A stretch of DNA of 64,000 nucleotides from Rhizobacter sp. SG703 (GTDB lineage Bacteria; Pseudomonadota; Gammaproteobacteria; Burkholderiales; Burkholderiaceae_C): NCBI RefSeq assembly GCF_012275445.1, contig NZ_JAAZQK010000005.1, forward strand, positions 434,001-498,000, written 5' to 3'. Of this stretch, positions 20,250-34,841 are shown in pieces. The position numbers were made by a program, and so were the translations under genes. Numbering within the stretch: position 1 is the first letter of the stretch; each line of letters begins with the position of its first letter. The notes below the pieces were generated by a model that saw nothing but the letters and a program-made list of their open reading frames with translations, searched no databases and was not told where the DNA came from.

Positions 20250-20374
20250 GGGGAATGCTCCTGAGATTCGATGGTTCGAGGCTAGGGCCGCGGCACGGGC
20301 CTGCCTATCGGGCAAAAGAGGCAATCCGTGTAGGACTCCGAGGCAGTGCCGTGCAGGCGCTTCGGCGACGCGGG

Positions 20375-20761
20375 TCAGCCCAGCCCGTAGTCCGACCACC
20401 AGCCCATCTGCTGGTTCAGCCCGTCGGGCAGCGTGATGCGCAGCTGCTCGTGCCGGCTGCGCTGCGTGACGTACGCGATGCAGTCGTCGATCAGCTCCTT
20501 CGGCAACTGGCGCACCGCGGCGCGCTCGCAGCGCGACAGGTCGAGGTGGCCGCCGAGCCCGTCGATCCAGCGGCGCAGCGTGCGCACGACGCCGTCGGCG
20601 CCGGGCACGTCGCGGGCGTAGTCGTCGAGCAGCCGCTGCTGCAGCCGCTCCTTCGGGGTGCGCGCGGCCGCTGCAGCGGACGGCGAACGCCCGCGCGGGC
20701 CGCCGCCATCCCACAGCGACCGCCACCAGGTGATCCACAGGTAATCGCGCCAGCCGCTCAT
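20375..20761 (-). CDS. Hypothetical protein, unrecognised
   Basis: The 128-residue protein starts MSGWRDYLWITWWRSLWDGG and then has a charged helical region (TPKERLQQRLLDDYARDVPGAD, ELIDDCIAYVTQRSRHEQL). Two Trp-rich segments, at the start and at QQMGWWSDYGLG at the end, are unusual. No transmembrane helix or known motif is apparent. The only ATG that fits is at 20761; the frame is open further upstream but without a start. It is downstream of, and on the same strand as, the hybrid kinase at 20857, with 95 bases between, so co-transcription is possible. Confidence 0.6.
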   Translation of the reverse strand: MSGWRDYLWITWWRSLWDGGGPRGRSPSAAAAARTPKERLQQRLLDDYARDVPGADGVVRTLRRWIDGLGGHLDLSRCERAAVRQLPKELIDDCIAYVTQRSRHEQLRITLPDGLNQQMGWWSDYGLG

Positions 20762-20856
20762 GCGCGCATCAGTAACCGCCGGGCGCCTTCGGTTCCGTGC
20801 CGGGCGGTCCGCGGGCCATCCGTCCCGGCGTGCCGCGTGAGAAGTTGCCGGGCGAC

Positions 20857-23018
20857 TCAGCCCGCCTGCTGCCGCCCGGCGTCGCCGCGCTGCCGCAGCC
20901 AGCCGTCGATGCACTTCTGCAGCGCCACCGGATCGGCCGGCTTCACGAAGTGGTGGTCGAAGCCGGCCGCTTCGGCCCGCTCGCGGTCCTCCTGCTGGCC
21001 GTAGCCGGTCAGCGCCAGCAGCAGCGCGCCGCGCGTGCCGTCCATCGTGCGCAGCCGCGCGGCCACCTCGTAGCCGTCGAGGATCGGCAGCCCGATGTCG
21101 AGCACCACCACCTCGGGGCTGAAGTGCTCGGCGACGCTCAGCGCCTCGCGGCCGTCGGCGGCGGTGCGCACCTCGTGCCCGCCGAGCGCGAGCAGGTCGG
21201 CCACGCTGTGCGCCGCATCGTGGTTGTCGTCGACCACCAGCACGCGCGTCGGGTGCGGCGTGCCCGGCTCGGCCGCCGGTCCCCCGGCCTCGCCGCTGCG
21301 CACCAGCCCGACGCAGGGCAGCCGCAGCGTGAACACCGCGCCGCGACCGATGCCCTCGCTGGACGCCTCCAGGCTGCCGCCGTGCATCTGCGCGAGCCGC
21401 TGCGCAAGCGTCAGCCCGACGCCGAGCCCGCCCTGCGCCCGGTCCAGCGTGCGCGAGCCCTGCGTGAACAGATCGAAGATGCGCGGCAGCAGCTGCGCAT
21501 CGATGCCGATGCCCTGGTCGCTGACCTGGATCACCGCGCCCTGCGGCGTCGCGCTCGCCTCCAGCGCGATCCGCGTGCCCTTCTCGCTGTACTTCGACGC
21601 GTTGTTCAGCAGGTTCGAGACGATCTGCGCCAGCCGCGCGAAATCGCCGTGCAGCCACATCGGCTCGGCCAGCGGCAGCACCTGCAGCCGCTGCTCGCGG
21701 GCGTCGATCAGCGGCTGCGCGGTCTCGACGCTCTGCAGGATCACCGCGTTCAGGTCGACCTTCTCGCGGCTCAGCACGATCTTGCCCTGGCTGATGCGGG
21801 CCACGTCGAGCAGCTCCTCGATCAGCCGCGTCATCTGCTTGAGCTGGCGCACCATGATGTCGGTGGCCCAGCCGATCTTCGGGTCGGGCGGCGCGATGCG
21901 GCGGATCACCTCCAGCGCGGTGCGGATCGGCGCCAGCGGGTTGCGCAGCTCGTGCGACAGCATCGCGAGGAACTCGTCCTTGCGCCGGCCGGCCTCCTGC
22001 AGCTGCATCTCGGCGGCGCGCCGCTCGACGATCTCGCCCTGCAGGCTGCCGTACAGGATCGCGTTCTCGAGGGCCGCCGCGGCGCGTGCGGCCAGGTCGT
22101 CGAGCACCCGCCAGTCGGGCCGCTGCAGCGCATCGTCGGTCGCCACCAGCAGCGCGCCGAGCAGCCGGTCGCCGTTGATCAGCGGCAGCGCCTGCACCGC
22201 CTGCCACGGCAGCGCGCGGGCCCGGCCCGGCCCGAAGGCGTCCGGCGCGAGCGCAGCCAGGTCGGCCGGCGCCAGCGTCACCGTGCGGCGTTCGGCCAGC
22301 GCCTGGCGCAGCGCGGCGGCCAGCGGCGGCGAGACGTCCATCAGCATGCGGCTCGCGGTGTGCCCCGGCGACGCGCACACCAGCTTCTGGCGCGCGCCGG
22401 GTTCGTCGCCCGGCAGCACCAGCGCGGCGGTGGACATCGCCGGCACCAGCAGCTCGGCCAGCGCGCGCACGCAGACCTCGGCCTGCAGCGATCCGCTGAG
22501 CACCCGGCTCGCGTCGGCCAGGAAGGCCGAGCGGCGGTCGTTGTCCTCGGCGACGCGGCGCGCGGCGTCGGCGGCCGCCACCGCCGCATGCGCATCGGCC
22601 TGCTCGCGGATCTGCCGCTGCATCGCGAACAGCCGCACGAACACCCGCACCTTGCTGCGCAGGATGTGCGGCACCACCGGCGACTGGATGTAGTCGACGG
22701 CGCCCAGCGCATAGCCGCGCTCGGTCTGCATCTCGTCGGCGTACGACGTGATGAAGATGATCGGCGTGTCGACCGAGCGCTTGTACTGCCGGATCAGCGC
22801 CGCGGTCTCGAAGCCGTCGATGTCGGGCATGTTGACGTCGAGCAGGATCACCGCGAACTCGCGCTGCAGCACCTCGCGCAGCGCCTCGCGCCCGGAGCGC
22901 ACGAACACCAGGTTCTGGCCGAGTTCCTCGAGCACCGTGCCGAAGACCAGCAGCTTCTCCGGCAGGTCGTCGACGACCAAGATATTGACCCGGCTGTCCG
23001 GATCCCCCGGCGCGGTGC

Positions 23019-23022
<4 letters not shown>
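20857..23022 (-). CDS. Hybrid histidine kinase: REC-GAF-HisKA-HATPase-REC
   Basis: The 721-residue soluble protein starts with a receiver (VNILVVDDLPEK, acceptor Asp62 in ILLDVNMPDIDG). A GAF-like domain of about 150 residues follows, then the kinase core with phospho-acceptor His357 in FLAMLSHELRNPLAP. The ATPase boxes are NLLNNASKYSEKG, VSDQGIGID and GGLGVGLTLAQRL. A C-terminal receiver has acceptor Asp642 in VVLDIGLPILDG. The start is a GTG at 23022 that overlaps the stop of the upstream HAMP-repeat kinase (GTGA), so the two are translationally coupled. The leading receiver is a natural target for phosphate from the upstream kinase, making a phosphorelay likely. Confidence 0.92.
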
Positions 23023-27944
<4,922 letters not shown>

Positions 27945-28237
27945 GGCGGGGCTTTCCAGGCTGATTCATGCCGGCGAGACCAGGACGGCGGGTGCGAGTC
28001 GGGGCTCGCGTCATGTCTTTTTGCATACGGCGCAGGCGCAGGTGCTGCAGACTACCTCTGGTTCGGCGCGTCCTTGTGACAGACGCCGCCGAGAGCGTTT
28101 GTAGGATGGGGACTACAGGCGCTGCGCGTCGACCCGCCAACCCGCGATTTGGCTGGGTTGGCAAGCCCCCACCCATCCGACGCGACGTGCTGGCGGCATG
28201 TCGATGCAGGCGCTGCGACAGCGTAGACTTTTTCACC
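27945..28237. other. Divergent intergenic region between kinase pair and kai operon
   Basis: About 290 bases separate the start of the multi-HAMP kinase (minus) from the start of the kai-operon receiver (plus), so both promoters must lie here. I see an inverted repeat, CCAACCC/GGGTTGG, at 28137-28161. Two direct copies of AGGCGCTGCG lie at 28117-28126 and 28208-28217. These could be regulator sites, but I cannot name a factor. No open frame looks coding. Confidence 0.4.
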
Positions 28238-28636
28238 ATGGCACCCGCTGGAGGATCCGATTTGCAAGACGTGACCGTGCTCTACGTCGAAGACAACGAT
28301 GACCTGCGACTGAGCATCTCGATGCTGATGGAGCAGCCCGGGCGCGCGCTGACGGCTTGCGCCAACGGCGAAGAGGCGCTGGCGCTGTGCGCCGAGAACG
28401 AGTACGACATCGTCATCACCGACGTCAGCCTGCCCGGCATCTCCGGCACCGACCTCGCGAAGCAGCTGCTCGCGAAGCGGCCGGAGCGCTGGGTGGTGCT
28501 GTGCTCGGGCTACGAGTTCGGCGAGTGGGTGCGGCAGTTCGGTCCGAACGTGCGGGCGCTGCGCAAGCCGTTCGAGCCGGAAGAGCTCGAACAATTGATG
28601 GACGAGATCAGCGCCGCGGTCAGGGACCGCGGCTGA
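28238..28636 (+). CDS. Single-domain response regulator of the kai operon
   Basis: The 132-residue protein is a receiver without an output domain: acidic pocket [11 protein letters not shown], acceptor Asp62 in [26 protein letters not shown], and the conserved Lys in [14 protein letters not shown]. It probably shuttles phosphate or acts by protein contact. It heads an operon with a KaiC-like ATPase, two KaiB-like proteins and a hybrid kinase. The ATG at 28238 was chosen because the receiver core starts a few residues later; the ribosome binding site is weak. Its partner could be the kinase at 30772 or one of the divergent hybrid kinases. Confidence 0.87.
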   Translation: MAPAGGSDLQDVTVLYVEDNDDLRLSISMLMEQPGRALTACANGEEALALCAENEYDIVITDVSLPGISGTDLAKQLLAKRPERWVVLCSGYEFGEWVRQFGPNVRALRKPFEPEELEQLMDEISAAVRDRG

Positions 28637-28653
28637 CGAGGAGAACGCCCCGC

Positions 28654-30150
28654 ATGAAGAAGCCCGACACCACGGATCGCCTGCTGCCGAAAGCCCCGAC
28701 CGGCATTGCCGGCCTCGACGAAATCACCGAAGGCGGCCTGCCGCGCGGCCGCCCGACGCTGGTGTGCGGCGCCGCGGGTTGCGGCAAGACGCTGCTGGCG
28801 GCCGAATTCCTCGTGAACGGTGCGTTGCAGCACGGCGAGCCGGGCGTGTTCATGAGCTTCGAGGAGAGCAACGACGACCTGGTCGCCAACATGCGCTCGC
28901 TCGGCCACGACCTCGACGTGCTGCAGGCCGAAGGCAAGCTCGCGATCGACCACGTGAAGATCGAGCGCAGCGAGATCGAGGAGACCGGCGAGTACGACCT
29001 CGAAGGCATGTTCATCCGGCTCGACCACGCGATCCGCCGCATCGGCGCGAAGCGCGTCGTGCTCGACACCATCGAGGCGCTGTTCTCCGGGCTGCCCAAC
29101 CAGGCGCTGCTGCGCGCCGAGTTGCGCCGGCTGTTCCACTGGCTGAAGGAGCGCGGCATGACGGCCATCATCACCGGCGAGCGCGGCGAGAACACGCTGA
29201 CGCGCTACGGCCTCGAGGAGTACGTCGCCGACTGCGTGCTGCTGCTCGACCACCGCATCGTCGACGAGGTCTCGACGCGCCGGTTGCGCGTCGTCAAGTA
29301 CCGCGGCTCGGCGCACGGCACCAACGAGTACCCGTTCCTGATCGGCACCAGCGGGCTGTCGGTGCTGCCGATCACCTCGCTGCGGCTGGACCACCAGGCG
29401 CGCGACGAGCGCGTCTCCACCGGCGTGCGCGGGCTCGACGACATGCTCGGCGGGCAGGGCGTGTTCCGCGGCAGCAGCGTGCTGGTTTCGGGCACCGCCG
29501 GCACCGGCAAGAGCAGCGTCAGCGCGAGCTTCGTCGATTCGGCGTGCGCCCGTGGCGAGAAGGCGGTGCTGTTCGCCTACGAAGAATCCGAAAGCCAGCT
29601 GATCCGCAACATGAAGTCGATCGGCATCGACCTCGGCCGCTGGAAGGCGCACGGGCTGCTGCAGATCCATGCGTCGCGGCCGACGCTGTACGGGCTGGAG
29701 CAGCACCTGGTGTCGATGTACGACATCGTCAGCAAGACCCGTCCCGACGTGGTCGTGATCGACCCGATCAGCAACCTCGAGATGAGCGGCGCCGACCACT
29801 CGCTGCAGGCCACGCTGATCCGGCTGATCGATTTCCTGAAGCAGCAGGGCGTGACCTCGGTGTTCACGACGCTGACCCACGCCCCGGCCAACGAGGCCGT
29901 CGACAGCTCGGGGGTCGGCGTCTCGTCGCTGATGGACAGCTGGATCGTGCTGGCGAACCTCGAATTCAACGGCGAGCGCACGCGCACGATGCAGGTGATC
30001 AAGTCGCGCGGCATGCCGCATTCGAACCAGGTGCGCGAATTCCTGATCGGCGACCACGGTGTCGACCTGGTCGACGTGTTCGTCGCCGACCAGCGGGTGC
30101 TGACCGGCTCGACGCGCAAGCTGCGCGAAGCCCAGGAGCGGCGGGCATGA
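28654..30150 (+). CDS. kaiC: KaiC-like two-domain RecA-family ATPase
   Basis: The 498-residue protein has both KaiC domains. CI has Walker A GAAGCGKT (39-46) and the catalytic Glu pair in FEES (70-71). CII has Walker A GTAGTGKS (280-287) and YEES (310-311). In the CII phosphorylation loop [13 protein letters not shown], Ser424-Ser425 align with the Ser431/Thr432 sites of the cyanobacterial clock protein, and Ser419 with Thr426, so autophosphorylation looks possible. [18 protein letters not shown] is also typical of CII. GAGGAG precedes the ATG. The protein lacks the long cyanobacterial C-terminal tail used by KaiA, and no kaiA is present, so an hourglass-type or stress switch is more likely than a self-sustained clock. 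Confidence 0.94.
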   Translation: MKKPDTTDRLLPKAPTGIAGLDEITEGGLPRGRPTLVCGAAGCGKTLLAAEFLVNGALQHGEPGVFMSFEESNDDLVANMRSLGHDLDVLQAEGKLAIDHVKIERSEIEETGEYDLEGMFIRLDHAIRRIGAKRVVLDTIEALFSGLPNQALLRAELRRLFHWLKERGMTAIITGERGENTLTRYGLEEYVADCVLLLDHRIVDEVSTRRLRVVKYRGSAHGTNEYPFLIGTSGLSVLPITSLRLDHQARDERVSTGVRGLDDMLGGQGVFRGSSVLVSGTAGTGKSSVSASFVDSACARGEKAVLFAYEESESQLIRNMKSIGIDLGRWKAHGLLQIHASRPTLYGLEQHLVSMYDIVSKTRPDVVVIDPISNLEMSGADHSLQATLIRLIDFLKQQGVTSVFTTLTHAPANEAVDSSGVGVSSLMDSWIVLANLEFNGERTRTMQVIKSRGMPHSNQVREFLIGDHGVDLVDVFVADQRVLTGSTRKLREAQERRA

Positions 30151-30458
30151 GCGCGGTGCGCGCGGCGGCCGCCGCGACAAAGCCGGAGTGGCAGCTGAAG
30201 CTGTACGTGGCCGGGCACACGTCCAAGTCGATGGCGGCGCTCGACAACCTGAAGCACATCTGCGAGACCCACCTCGCGGGCCGCTACTCGATCGAGGTGG
30301 TCGACCTGCTGGTCAACCCGCAGCTCGCGGCCGGCGACCAGATCCTCGCGGTGCCGACGCTGGTGCGCAAGGTGCCCGAGCCGATGCGCAAGATCATCGG
30401 CGACCTGTCGAACGAGGAGCGCGTGCTGGTCGGCCTCGACGTGCGGCCCTTGCGATGA
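30147..30458 (+). CDS. kaiB: KaiB-like protein, first copy
   Basis: The 103-residue protein has the KaiB thioredoxin-like fold: [61 protein letters not shown]. The pattern [16 protein letters not shown] is the KaiB signature. The start ATG overlaps the kaiC stop by four bases (ATGA), and its own stop overlaps the next kaiB-like start. It resembles classical KaiB in length and signature. Its expected role is binding the KaiC ring and possibly passing the state on to a kinase, as KaiB does for SasA/CikA-type kinases in cyanobacteria. Confidence 0.93.
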   Translation: MSAVRAAAAATKPEWQLKLYVAGHTSKSMAALDNLKHICETHLAGRYSIEVVDLLVNPQLAAGDQILAVPTLVRKVPEPMRKIIGDLSNEERVLVGLDVRPLR

Positions 30459-30775
30459 CGCAGGACACCCGCGCGCCGGACCTCGTCGACCTGCGCCTCT
30501 ACGTCACCGGCGCGACGCCGGCCTCGGCGCGCGCGGTCGTCAACGCGCGGCGTTTCTGCGAAGCCCACCTGGCCGGCCGCTACCGGCTCGAGGTGCTCGA
30601 CATCGGCGAGCATGTCGAGCAGGCCGCCGAGGACCAGATCGTCGCGGCGCCGACGCTGATCCGGCTGGCGCCGCTGCCGCTGCGGCGCTTCATCGGCGAC
30701 CTGTCCGACGATGAGCGCCTGCGGCGCGCGTTGGACCCGGTGCGGGTGCTGCCGGCGCTCGGGGGGGCCGGATGA
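30455..30775 (+). CDS. KaiB-like protein, second diverged copy
   Basis: The 106-residue protein repeats the fold of its upstream neighbour ([62 protein letters not shown]). It differs at the signature, where lysines are replaced ([16 protein letters not shown] against [16 protein letters not shown]). It is a paralogue that may have a different target, for example the kinase rather than KaiC. The start overlaps the preceding stop (ATGA) and its stop overlaps the kinase start (ATGA), so four genes here are chained by overlaps. Confidence 0.9.
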   Translation: MTQDTRAPDLVDLRLYVTGATPASARAVVNARRFCEAHLAGRYRLEVLDIGEHVEQAAEDQIVAAPTLIRLAPLPLRRFIGDLSDDERLRRALDPVRVLPALGGAG

Positions 30776-33309
30776 GCGCGGACCCGCACCTGGCGCAGCT
30801 GCTGGCCGAGAACGAGGCGCTTCGGCTGCGCCTGGACGAGGCCGACGACACGCTGCGCGCGATCCGCAGCGGCGACGTCGATGCGATCGTCGTCGGCAGC
30901 GACGTCTACACGCTCGACAGCGCGAATGCCGCCGACAACAAGCTGCGCCGCGCGGTGCTGTCGCAGATGGAAGACGCGGTGCTGGCGTTCGACGACGGCG
31001 GCCACCTGATCTTCATGAACGCCGCCGCCGAGCGGCAGTACGGCCAGAGCGCGTCGGCCCTGCTCGGCCGCAGCGCCGAAGCGCTGTACCGCGAGGTCTG
31101 GCCCGACGAGGGGCTGCGCGACGCCTGCCTGCGCGAGCTGCTCGACACCGGCGCCTACCGCGCGCGGCTGCTGCACGTGAAGCGCAACGACGATGCGATG
31201 CACGTGGAGTGCACCGTGTCGCGACTGCGCGGCGTGCAGGGAGAGCCGATGGGCCGGCTGTGCGTGATCCGCGACGTCAGCGCGCGCGTCGCGGCCGAGC
31301 AGACGCTGATGGCCGCGACGCTCGCGCTGGCGCGCCGCGAACGCGAGTTCGCGACGCTGGTCGAGAACTCGCCCGACATCTTCGCGCGCATCGACCGCGG
31401 GCTGCGCCATGTCTACGTCAGCCCGGTCGTGCAGCGCCACCTCGGCATCGCGCCGTCGGCGATGCTGGGCAAGACCTTCGGCGAGCTCGGGCTGCCGCCG
31501 GCGCTGTGCGCGCAATGGAACGGCGCGCTGAAAGAGGTGTTCGCGACCGGCCGGCTGGTGCGGCTGAACTACACGATGCGCGGCCCGGTGCCGGGCGAGC
31601 GCTTCTTCAATGCGCGGCTGATGCCGGAGTTCGGCGACGACGGCGGCGTCGAATCGGTGCTGGTGATCGCCTCCGACGTGACCGAGCAGGCGCAGATCGA
31701 TGCCGCCTTCCACGAGAGCCAGGCGCGGCTGCAGTTCACGCTCGCGTCGGCGCGCATCGGCGAATGGGAACTCGACCTTGCGAGCGACACCGCACGCACC
31801 TCGCTGCGCCACGACCGCTGCTTCGGCTACGACGAACCGGTCGGCCAATGGGGCAGCCGGGTGATGCTGTCGCATGTGCACCCGGCCGACCGCGAACGGG
31901 TGGCGGCGCTGTTCCGGACCAGCGAGGCGACGCACCAGGACCTGCATTTCGAGGCCCGCGTGCTGTGGCCCGACGGCTCGCTGCACTGGATCGAGGCGCA
32001 TGGCGTGTTCTACGCCGGCGAGGGCGACGCGCACGGCGCTGGCGGCCGGCTGCTCGGCATCATTGCCGACATCACCGACCGCAAGCTGGCCGAAGAGGCG
32101 CTGCACGACAACGACCGCCGCAAGGACCAGTTCCTCGCGACGCTTGCGCACGAGCTGCGCAACCCGCTGGCGCCGATCCGCAATGCGCTGCAGATCATGC
32201 AGCGCAGCCCGGGCGCAGTGGCGCAGGCGCATGCCCGCGACGTGATCGAGCGGCAGATCGGCCAGATGGTGCACTTGGTCGACGACCTGCTCGACGTCAG
32301 CCGCATCAGCCAGGGCAAGCTCGAGCTGCGGCGCACGCGCGCCGACCTGGCCGAGGTGCTGAAGACCGCGGTCGAGACCAGCCGCCCGCTGATCGATGCC
32401 GGGCGGCACGAGCTGCGCGTGCAGCTGCCGCCGGCCGGCGAGCTGTGCGTCGACGGCGACACCACGCGGCTGTGCCAGATCGTCGCGAACCTGCTGAACA
32501 ACGCCGCGAAGTACACGCCGGAGGGCGGCACGATCGAACTGTCGGCGTGGCGAGAGGAAGGGCGCAATGGCAAGCTGGAGCGCGGCGACCCGGAGAACGG
32601 CGAAGCGGTGATCGCGGTGCAGGATTCCGGCGTCGGGCTGGCGCCCGAGATGCTGCCGCGGGTGTTCGACATGTTCGCGCAGGTCGACCGCTCGGTCGCG
32701 CGGGCGCAGGGCGGGCTCGGCATCGGGCTCGCGCTGGTCCGCCAGCTGGTGGAGATGCACGGCGGCAGCGTCGAGGCGCACAGCGACGGCGTCGGCAGCG
32801 GCTGCCGCTTCGTCGTGCGCCTGCCGCTGCTGGCGGCAACCTGGCCGGCGTCCGCGCCAGCCGCGGCGCTGCGTGCGCCGGTCGCCTCGCCGGCGCCGGT
32901 GGCGGTCCACACGCCGGCCGCGGCGGACGACAGGCTGCGGGTGCTGGTCGTCGACGACAACATCGACAGCGCCGAAAGCCTGGCCGAGGTGCTGGAGATG
33001 GGCGGGCACGAGGTGCGGGTCGCGCACGACGGCCCGTCGGCGCTGGCCGCGGCCGGCGAGTTCCGGCCGCACGCCATCGTGCTCGACATCGGCCTGCCGG
33101 GCTTCACCGGCCACGAGGTGGCGCTGCGCATCCGCGCGGAGGACTGGGGCCGCTCGATGCACCTGATCGCGTTGAGCGGATGGGGCCAGGCCGAAGACCG
33201 GCAGCGCTCGCGCGAAGCCGGCTTCGATGCCCACTTCGTGAAGCCGGTCGACCTGGACGAGCTGGAGGCGGTGCTGCAACAGACGCGGCCGGTGGCGGCC
33301 GCGGGCTGA
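30772..33309 (+). CDS. PAS-domain hybrid histidine kinase of the kai operon
   Basis: The 845-residue soluble kinase starts with a coiled coil (LLAENEALRLRLDEADDTLR), then three PAS domains (about 60-180, 190-310 and 315-435; for example GEWELDLASDTARTSLRHDR and DLHFEARVLWPDGSLHWIEA in the third). The core has phospho-acceptor His460 in FLATLAHELRNPLAP, NLLNNAAKYTPEGG, QDSGVGLAP and GGLGIGLALVRQL. The C-terminal receiver has acceptor Asp772 in IVLDIGLPGFTG. It is the last gene of the kai operon and overlaps it by four bases, so it is probably the output or input kinase of the Kai proteins. It is not a KaiB-domain SasA: the N-terminus has no KaiB-like fold. Confidence 0.92.
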   Translation: MSADPHLAQLLAENEALRLRLDEADDTLRAIRSGDVDAIVVGSDVYTLDSANAADNKLRRAVLSQMEDAVLAFDDGGHLIFMNAAAERQYGQSASALLGRSAEALYREVWPDEGLRDACLRELLDTGAYRARLLHVKRNDDAMHVECTVSRLRGVQGEPMGRLCVIRDVSARVAAEQTLMAATLALARREREFATLVENSPDIFARIDRGLRHVYVSPVVQRHLGIAPSAMLGKTFGELGLPPALCAQWNGALKEVFATGRLVRLNYTMRGPVPGERFFNARLMPEFGDDGGVESVLVIASDVTEQAQIDAAFHESQARLQFTLASARIGEWELDLASDTARTSLRHDRCFGYDEPVGQWGSRVMLSHVHPADRERVAALFRTSEATHQDLHFEARVLWPDGSLHWIEAHGVFYAGEGDAHGAGGRLLGIIADITDRKLAEEALHDNDRRKDQFLATLAHELRNPLAPIRNALQIMQRSPGAVAQAHARDVIERQIGQMVHLVDDLLDVSRISQGKLELRRTRADLAEVLKTAVETSRPLIDAGRHELRVQLPPAGELCVDGDTTRLCQIVANLLNNAAKYTPEGGTIELSAWREEGRNGKLERGDPENGEAVIAVQDSGVGLAPEMLPRVFDMFAQVDRSVARAQGGLGIGLALVRQLVEMHGGSVEAHSDGVGSGCRFVVRLPLLAATWPASAPAAALRAPVASPAPVAVHTPAAADDRLRVLVVDDNIDSAESLAEVLEMGGHEVRVAHDGPSALAAAGEFRPHAIVLDIGLPGFTGHEVALRIRAEDWGRSMHLIALSGWGQAEDRQRSREAGFDAHFVKPVDLDELEAVLQQTRPVAAAG

Positions 33310-33312
33310 ACG

Positions 33313-33330
33313 GACGGCGGCTCAGCCGTC
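33313..33330. terminator. Hairpin between convergent kinase and YetF-like genes
   Basis: GACGGC-GGCTCA-GCCGTC is a six-base-pair stem that lies just after the kinase stop and overlaps the stop of the convergent membrane-protein gene. It could end transcription from both sides; there is no T-run. Confidence 0.4.
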
Positions 33331-33843
33331 GGTCGCGGGGCTGTCGGCGCTCGCGCCGCCGCGGGCCTGGCGGCCGTCGCGGGTGATCACCGAGAAGCGG
33401 CCGTCGGATTCCATGAAGGCCGTGCGCACCTCGGCCAGGTTGCTGACGCCGTTCTGCCGCAGCTGCGACTGCAGGTCGTCCAGCGTCAGGAATTCTTGCC
33501 GCAAGTTGCGGTGCAGCACGCGGCCGTGGCGCACCAGCAGCAAAGGCGGCGGCTCGGCGAAGCGGCGCACGCTGTCGAAGCGGTACGAGGCCCAGTCGAG
33601 CGCCCAGTTCCACCCCATCAGCGTGAGTACCAGCACGCAGCCTTCGGCCACCGTCTCGTAGCCGCCGGCCATCGCGTTCTGCGACGCATCGGCGATCAGC
33701 ACGACCAGCAGCACGTCGGCAATCCCGACCGACCCGACATCGCGCCGCAGCACGAAGCGGAACATCAGGAACAGGAACCAGTAGATCAGCGTCCCCCGCA
33801 CGACGAGTTCGAGCGGCGAGACGTGGAAGCTGAACAGGTCCAT
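33322..33843 (-). CDS. YetF-like (DUF421) membrane protein
   Basis: The 173-residue protein has membrane helices at the start (VVRGTLIYWFLFLMFRFVL, VGIADVLLVVLIADASQNAM, CVLVLTLMGWNWALDW) followed by the cytoplasmic DUF421 domain (PPPLLLVRHGRVLHRNLRQE and LDDLQSQLRQNGVSNLAEVRTAFMESDGRFSVI, interrupted only in this description). That order matches the YetF/YcaP family, whose function is still unclear and which in sporulating bacteria affects germination. The length is normal for the proteobacterial form. It lies 21 bases downstream of the hemerythrin gene on the same strand and is probably co-transcribed with it. Confidence 0.85.
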   Translation of the reverse strand: MDLFSFHVSPLELVVRGTLIYWFLFLMFRFVLRRDVGSVGIADVLLVVLIADASQNAMAGGYETVAEGCVLVLTLMGWNWALDWASYRFDSVRRFAEPPPLLLVRHGRVLHRNLRQEFLTLDDLQSQLRQNGVSNLAEVRTAFMESDGRFSVITRDGRQARGGASADSPATDG

Positions 33844-33864
33844 GGCGGCGTGCGCGGCGGCCGG

Positions 33865-34398
33865 TCAGTGCGTGCCGTCGAGGCGCGCCAGCAGTTCGTC
33901 CTTGCGGGCCTGCAGCTGCTCGCCGAGATCCTTGCGGTCGAGCTTCGGCCGCACCTTCGGGAACAGCTCGTTCTGCTCTTCCTTCACATGGTGGTCGATG
34001 TACTCGCCGAGCACCTTCACCTTGGCGTCGTACAGGTCGTCGTCGGGCGAGCTCGACTGCAGCTGGGCGATCAGGTCCTTCGCGCTGGCATGTTCGACGG
34101 TGGCCTCGTCGAGCAGGTCGTCCTTCTCCTGCAGCACGTCGCGGCAGGCCGGGTAGAAGATTTCCTCCTCGATCTGCGCATGCACCGTCAGCTTGTTGCA
34201 GATGTCGAGCGCGAGCGCTTCGCGTTCGTCGGCCGGGGCTTCGGCTTTCGCAAGCTTCTCGTACTCGGCGAACAGCTTCTTCACTTCGGCATGGTCGGCG
34301 CGCAGCAGCTTGATCGCATCCGCCGCGGGCGCCTTGCGGGTGCGCGGTGCGGCGTGCGAGCGGCTCGACGTGTGGGTGGTGGCGTGGTTGGTGGGCAT
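33865..34398 (-). CDS. Hemerythrin HHE-domain protein
   Basis: The 177-residue protein has a disordered, basic N-terminus (about 28 residues) and then a hemerythrin-type four-helix bundle. The iron-ligand pattern is visible: LLRADHAEVKKLF, LTVHAQIEEEIFYPACRD, VEHASAKDLIAQL and EYIDHHVKEEQNELFP. Proteobacterial family members of this sort bind a di-iron centre and are linked to oxygen, nitric oxide or peroxide stress. AAGGAG before the ATG at 34398 decides the start over a GTG nine bases earlier. It is divergent from the small protein, copper-protein and catalase genes, sharing the promoter region that carries the 29-bp motif at 34461-34489. Confidence 0.9.
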   Translation of the reverse strand: MPTNHATTHTSSRSHAAPRTRKAPAADAIKLLRADHAEVKKLFAEYEKLAKAEAPADEREALALDICNKLTVHAQIEEEIFYPACRDVLQEKDDLLDEATVEHASAKDLIAQLQSSSPDDDLYDAKVKVLGEYIDHHVKEEQNELFPKVRPKLDRKDLGEQLQARKDELLARLDGTH

Positions 34399-34460
34399 GA
34401 AAAGCACTCCTTGGCGATGGCTGGGATGAAGGGATGAACGCCCTCAATCTACGCACTTCA

Positions 34461-34489
34461 ATGGCGTGCGCTGTAGGAGAAGGGCGCGA
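34461..34489. promoter_or_regulatory. 29-bp motif shared with 39824-39852, copy 1
   Basis: The motif begins ATGGC and contains GCGCTGTAGGA and AGGGCGCGA. It matches the second copy at 39824-39852 in 25 of 29 positions. Both copies sit in a divergent promoter region of stress-type genes. Read on the minus strand it contains TCCTACAGCG, loosely like a stationary-phase -10 element, upstream of the hemerythrin start. Function is inferred from position only. Confidence 0.5.
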
Positions 34490-34605
34490 GTCGCGGTGCG
34501 ATGTGAGCACCCCCCTTCGGGTACGTCGATTGCCCTGTCACGGCGCAGCGCGATCCTCTGCACCGCACGTCGCGGTGTGCCCGTGCTGCCCTGCAGGAGA
34601 TCGAC

Positions 34606-34827
34606 ATGAGCAAGCCCACGCAGACCCCGGACCCGGCGTCGTCCGGCACGAAGGCGCGCAGCATCCACGATGCCGGCAGCCCCGACAGCAAGAAGGGTCC
34701 GAAGCCCGCCACCAACCCGGACGGCAAGACGCCGGCCGAGCTGCCATCGGCCGAGGCGAGCAAGGCGAGCCTGCACAAGCCGGCGCCGCCCGACCTGCAG
34801 GCCACCAAGCCGCGCCACACACCTTGA
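34606..34827 (+). CDS. Small disordered Lys/Pro-rich protein, unrecognised
   Basis: The 73-residue product is hydrophilic, without Cys, Trp, Tyr or Phe, and rich in Pro, Lys, Ala and Ser (GSPDSKKGPKPATNPDGKTP). It is probably intrinsically disordered. GCAGGAGATCGAC places a good ribosome binding site seven bases before the ATG. It is the first gene of a plus-strand run with a copper-storage-type protein and catalase, so a stress-linked role is plausible. I do not recognise a family. Confidence 0.65.
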   Translation: MSKPTQTPDPASSGTKARSIHDAGSPDSKKGPKPATNPDGKTPAELPSAEASKASLHKPAPPDLQATKPRHTP

Positions 34828-34841
34828 CGGCGGTGACCACC

